A stretch of DNA of 64,000 nt. Origin: Lederbergia wuyishanensis. Lineage in GTDB: Bacteria > Bacillota > Bacilli > Bacillales > Bacillaceae_C. This document shows, in pieces, positions 61,292-64,000 of the stretch (position 1 is its first letter; each line of letters begins with the position of its first letter). The stretch is taken from NCBI RefSeq assembly GCF_022900255.1, contig NZ_JALIRM010000008.1:161512-225511 (forward strand), in the 5' to 3' direction. The notes beneath the pieces are model-generated. The model did no database searches and was not told where the DNA came from. It saw only the letters and a program-made list of their open reading frames with translations. The position numbers were made by a program, and so were the translations under genes.

Positions 61292-62004
61292 GAATAACAT
61301 TAAATAATGTGGAATATTCAACAGGGGATACAACAAACTTAAAAAATATTTCGTGTTCTTTTACAAAAGGAATTACGTATGTTGTTGGGAAAAATGGGGC
61401 TGGCAAAAGTACACTTTTGAAGCTGCTTACGACTGCCATCACACCAATGAATGGTGAAATTAATTATACACATTTGATCAGAGACGAGCAGATGGGGACG
61501 TACAGAAAAAAGCTAACTAAAGATGAAATTAGGAAAATCATAGGTTTTCTACCTCAACATTTTACAGGGCATTCAGATATGTCGGTGGAAAAGTATATAA
61601 CCTATATGGCTTATCATAAGGGAATCCCTCGGAAGCTTGTAAAAAAGTCTGTTGAGCATTGGTTGAAAGAGAGTCATTTAACTCACGTAAAACGGAGGAA
61701 GATTCGCCATCTTTCGGGAGGAGAACGACAAAAAGTAGGTTTAATTCAAGCACTCATAAACCTTCCGCGAATTTGCATTTTAGATGAACCGTTTGAAAGT
61801 TTGGACATTGAAGAACGGCTTCATTTTGGGCAGGTTCTGCAGAGGCTTTCATACCACAGTATCATTATAATTAGCACTCATTTAGTTGATGAAATCAGGC
61901 AATCGTGTGAAGATAAAATACTTTATCTGAACGAGGGAAGTCTCGCTTATTTTGGAGGAACCGAGTCACTTGACACTGTAACTCAAAGATTAGAAGAAGC
62001 ATGA
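61288..62004 (+). CDS. ABC transporter ATP-binding protein (second in the operon)
   Basis: A 238-residue ATPase with Walker A GKNGAGKST, Q-loop FLPQHF, signature LSGGERQKVG, Walker B CILDEPFESLD and STHL. It is shorter than the ATPase at 56268 and lacks its C-terminal extension. Two ATPases and two membrane proteins would allow a four-part exporter. ATG overlaps the preceding stop, so all six genes from 56268 to 62004 form one tightly coupled operon, ending at the terminator at 61999. Confidence 0.88.
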   Translation: MRITLNNVEYSTGDTTNLKNISCSFTKGITYVVGKNGAGKSTLLKLLTTAITPMNGEINYTHLIRDEQMGTYRKKLTKDEIRKIIGFLPQHFTGHSDMSVEKYITYMAYHKGIPRKLVKKSVEHWLKESHLTHVKRRKIRHLSGGERQKVGLIQALINLPRICILDEPFESLDIEERLHFGQVLQRLSYHSIIIISTHLVDEIRQSCEDKILYLNEGSLAYFGGTESLDTVTQRLEEA

Positions 62005-62039
62005 ATGGAGGAAGTGGAGTCCATTCATGCATTTTTTTT
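61999..62039 (+). terminator. Terminator of the ABC-sigma operon
   Basis: GCATGAATGGA at 61999-62009 pairs perfectly with TCCATTCATGC at 62020-62030, followed by eight T. It overlaps the last stop codon. Confidence 0.9.
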
Positions 62040-62127
62040 AGGAATCTTCGTTAGAACGCATGGTTTTACACAAACTTGTTGTGTCAAAACATTCGCTTTT
62101 AGAGGGTAGATTGAGTATTTCTTGAGG

Positions 62128-62340
62128 TTATTCTACATTTTTACCTCTTGTTAGCTTTTCGAAATCTTTCATATCGTTGTTGGGAAGTTCATACACATGA
62201 AATGAGTTTTGTTTCCCGGTAATATTTATATTTAATCCCATTTGCGGACTTTGCAACCCTTGATCATTAATAATATCTTCATATTCCCCGTCAAAATGGG
62301 GAGTGGCTTGCGAACCTGTATCTCTTGTTTTCCTTGGCAT
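62128..62340 (-). CDS. Small acidic hypothetical protein
   Basis: A 70-residue protein, not recognised. It has a polar N-terminus (PRKTRDTGSQATPHFDGEYEDIIND), a central strand (MGLNINITGKQNSFHVYELP) and a charged end. No membrane segment. The ATG has a good ribosome-binding site, AAAGGAGTGATC, on the reverse strand, which supports translation. It is divergent from the excisionase-like gene and may share its promoter region. Confidence 0.65.
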   Translation of the reverse strand: MPRKTRDTGSQATPHFDGEYEDIINDQGLQSPQMGLNINITGKQNSFHVYELPNNDMKDFEKLTRGKNVE

Positions 62341-62417
62341 TGTTGATCACTCCTTTTAATATAAGGATGGTATTATATAATAAGAATTATGCGAGTTTTT
62401 TTATGGGGGTTGAAGGG

Positions 62418-62651
62418 ATGTACTTAACGATAAAAGAAACAGCAGAGTATTTATCTGTATCAGTACCGTATGTAGAAAACTTAATTTTACAAAGGAAAAT
62501 TCGTTTTTTACGAGATGGTGATGGGGTAGTTTTAATATACAAAGATCAATTCAAAACTCATTTTGAACAGCTTGAAAAATATAAAGCCCTTGTAGAGGAA
62601 TTGGCGAATGAGCCTGTTCCAGAAGATATAGACGTAAAAGATGAGGATTGA
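62418..62651 (+). CDS. Excisionase-family (MerR-like HTH) DNA-binding protein
   Basis: A 77-residue protein from ATG 62418, eight bases after GGGGG. MYLTIKETAEYLSVSVPYVENLILQRKIRFLRDGDGVVLIYKDQF is the helix_turn_helix_17/excisionase pattern: L.T..EAAEYL.VS...V..L...G.I....DG...R. An acidic tail (EELANEPVPEDIDVKDED) follows. Such small proteins can be phage or plasmid excisionases, but many Bacillus genomes keep lone chromosomal ones; no integrase is near. Confidence 0.75.
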   Translation: MYLTIKETAEYLSVSVPYVENLILQRKIRFLRDGDGVVLIYKDQFKTHFEQLEKYKALVEELANEPVPEDIDVKDED

Positions 62652-62717
62652 AAACAATGGTCGCTATGATACACTAAAGGATAGAAGTGCTGATCATGTA
62701 CATGAGGAGATAGTTGG

Positions 62718-63854
62718 ATGATTAAGACGGTTTTATTTGATGTTGATGGGGTTTTATTAAGCGAGGAACGCTATTTTGATGCGTCCGCTTTAACGGTGTG
62801 GGAAATATTATATAGCAAAAATTATTTGGGGTTGAATCCAGAAAAATTTAAAACTGATTATTCCGATTCCGAAATTGATGAAATTCGTGCTCGCGTGTTT
62901 GAACATGATTTAGTATTAAAGTTTCAAAAGTCTTGTGGACTAAATGCAAACTGGGACATGATTTATTTAACAGTAGCATACCAAATAATTCGACTTTTAG
63001 AGCAAGTAAAAGATTCGAAACAAGTAGCACAGTGGGTATCTAATGAAATGAATCGGGACGTTTTGTTGGAAATCGGAGCAGCTTTAGCTGGAAAAGAGCT
63101 AAGCCTAGATTTTTCTGCATTTTTGGATGATTTTGAGCAGTCTGAAAGAACGAAGGTAGGATTATTTTCGCATCTTGATGATTTAGCAAAAGAAAAGCTA
63201 GGTGTGGAAAAATCTGTCTTTGGCGAAATAGGAGAACTCTGGTCTACTTGTGAACTTGTTTCCCAAGAATGGTATGTTGGTGATAAGCACGTATTCGCTT
63301 CAACGGGGCGTCCTTCTGTCCAAACTGGAAAAAAAGGATTTTTATCTGTAGAAAAAGTATTAGCACCAGCGGAGGAAATTGCATCTTTATTTGAATCATT
63401 AAAAAAAGCTGGGGTCACAATCGGTATTGGAACAGGACGTCCAGAACTTGAGACTCTAGAACCATTTAAATATTTAGAGTGGCTAAAACATTTCGACGTG
63501 AATTATATCGTTACAGCAGACGATGTTTTGGCTGCTGAACGTAATATTCCAGAAGCAACACCACTTTCAAAACCAAATCCTTTTACATACGTGAAGGCAC
63601 TGTCCGGAAAAACAAAGACAGATCAAGAATGCATTGAGGAAGAAATGCCAATTCCTAATGGTAAGGAAACTTTGATAGTGGGAGATTCCTTTGCAGATTT
63701 ACTCGCTGCTCGAAAAATGGGATGTACGTTCGCAGCAGTCCTGACAGGCTTATCAGGAAAAGACGCAAGAGCGGACTTCGAAAAACACAATGCAGAATAC
63801 ATTCTCGATAGTGTATTAGACGTTAAAGATTTAGTACTTTCATTAGTAAAATAA
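62718..63854 (+). CDS. HAD-superfamily hydrolase
   Basis: A 378-residue phosphatase-like protein. Motif I is FDVDGVLLSEERYFD (nucleophile Asp and acid Asp), motif II is the Thr in IGIGTGRPE, and motif IV is IVGDSFADLLAARKMG. A long helical cap of about 200 residues lies between motifs I and II, larger than in phosphoglycolate phosphatases. The substrate is unknown. ATG after CATGAGGAGA. It stands alone and directly precedes the IS end. Confidence 0.82.
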   Translation: MIKTVLFDVDGVLLSEERYFDASALTVWEILYSKNYLGLNPEKFKTDYSDSEIDEIRARVFEHDLVLKFQKSCGLNANWDMIYLTVAYQIIRLLEQVKDSKQVAQWVSNEMNRDVLLEIGAALAGKELSLDFSAFLDDFEQSERTKVGLFSHLDDLAKEKLGVEKSVFGEIGELWSTCELVSQEWYVGDKHVFASTGRPSVQTGKKGFLSVEKVLAPAEEIASLFESLKKAGVTIGIGTGRPELETLEPFKYLEWLKHFDVNYIVTADDVLAAERNIPEATPLSKPNPFTYVKALSGKTKTDQECIEEEMPIPNGKETLIVGDSFADLLAARKMGCTFAAVLTGLSGKDARADFEKHNAEYILDSVLDVKDLVLSLVK

Positions 63855-63883
63855 AAATATCCGGAGGAAGATCCTGCTTCAGA

Positions 63884-64000
63884 TGTGACCCCTAAAAGTT
63901 AGAGTTTCATATTACGCAGCTAGTTGGCTGGTGTGAAGACGGTATTGAACCGGACTCATGCCAGCCAGTTTTTGCTTAATCCGGTTATTGTTGTAATACT
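63884..64000 (-). mobile_element. IS3-family insertion sequence, right-hand end (partial)
   Basis: The element enters from the right edge. The transposase frame ends at 63912, and a non-coding end of about 28 bases starts near TGTGACCCCTAAAAGTTAGA. Without the other end the inverted repeat cannot be confirmed, so the outer boundary is approximate. Confidence 0.7.
63912..64000 (-). CDS. IS3-family transposase OrfB, C-terminal end (partial)
   Basis: The reverse strand reads YYNNNRIKQKLAGMSPVQYR, then LHTSQLAA and a stop. YYN..R.....L..MSP..YR is the invariant end of the DDE integrase domain in IS3/IS150 transposases, just after the catalytic Glu region. Only 28 codons are in the window, so it is not known whether the gene is intact. 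Confidence 0.8.
   Translation of the reverse strand, partial: YYNNNRIKQKLAGMSPVQYRLHTSQLAA

Noticed and set aside
62418..62651. Excisionase-like gene as evidence of a prophage or integrated element
   Set aside because: No integrase, phage genes or attachment-site duplication were seen nearby. Lone genes of this kind are common on Bacillus chromosomes.
62963..63418. Reverse-strand open frame inside the HAD gene
   Set aside because: Antisense shadow with Ser/Thr/Phe-rich low-complexity composition and no ribosome-binding site.

Overview
The window looks like a low-GC Bacillaceae chromosome. It has AT-rich DNA with strong Shine-Dalgarno sites, frequent GTG/TTG starts and catabolite-responsive (cre) sites. 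It also carries lutABC with LutR, an RsbR-type STAS protein, a YezD-type small protein, and S-box and preQ1-I riboswitches typical of Bacillus relatives. No tRNA, rRNA, CRISPR array or prophage was seen. All identifications are by reading motifs; no database search was possible.

Layout. (1) 1-3.7 kb: end of a 2-hydroxyacid dehydrogenase gene, an amino-sugar-6-phosphate deacetylase (NagA type), a Gfo/Idh/MocA dehydrogenase with a Cys cluster, and a PfkB sugar-phosphate kinase. (2) 4-8.3 kb: two LacI regulators, two dead gene remnants, and an L-fuconolactonase-like amidohydrolase. (3) 8.6-33.9 kb: a large fucosylated-glycan island. It has three GH29 alpha-L-fucosidases, a GH95 fucosidase, a GH110-like alpha-1,3-galactosidase, two LplB/LplC-type ABC importers with lipoproteins, and a membrane AraC regulator. 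It also holds an operon for oxidative L-fucose breakdown: split UxaA-type dehydratase, two SDR dehydrogenases, a FAH-family hydrolase and a FucU mutarotase. (4) 34-41.5 kb: a GNAT protein, a GH123-like protein, a YesL protein, then lutR-lutABC for L-lactate oxidation. (5) 41.7-52.7 kb: a ROK regulator, two xylose-isomerase-like TIM barrels, four Gfo/Idh/MocA dehydrogenases and a third ABC importer. (6) 52.8-62 kb: housekeeping genes, two riboswitches, a 51-bp tandem repeat, and an ABC-exporter operon with an embedded ECF sigma factor and putative anti-sigma factor. (7) 62-64 kb: small genes, a HAD hydrolase and the end of an IS3-family element.

How it fits together (inference). Fucosylated oligosaccharides are imported by the two LplBC-type systems, which have no ATPase here and would need a shared MsmX-like one. 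They are trimmed in the cytoplasm, since none of the glycosidases has a signal peptide. Free L-fucose is then anomerised, oxidised to lactone, hydrolysed, dehydrated, oxidised again and split to pyruvate plus L-lactate. The nearby LutABC would convert the lactate to pyruvate. The GH29-A, GH29-B, GH95, GH110 and GH123-like set, with an amino-sugar-phosphate deacetylase, points to animal glycans such as blood-group/Lewis mucin or milk oligosaccharides. The ROK-controlled dehydrogenase/TIM-barrel cluster may use a redox route of glycoside cleavage or a cyclitol/keto-sugar route.
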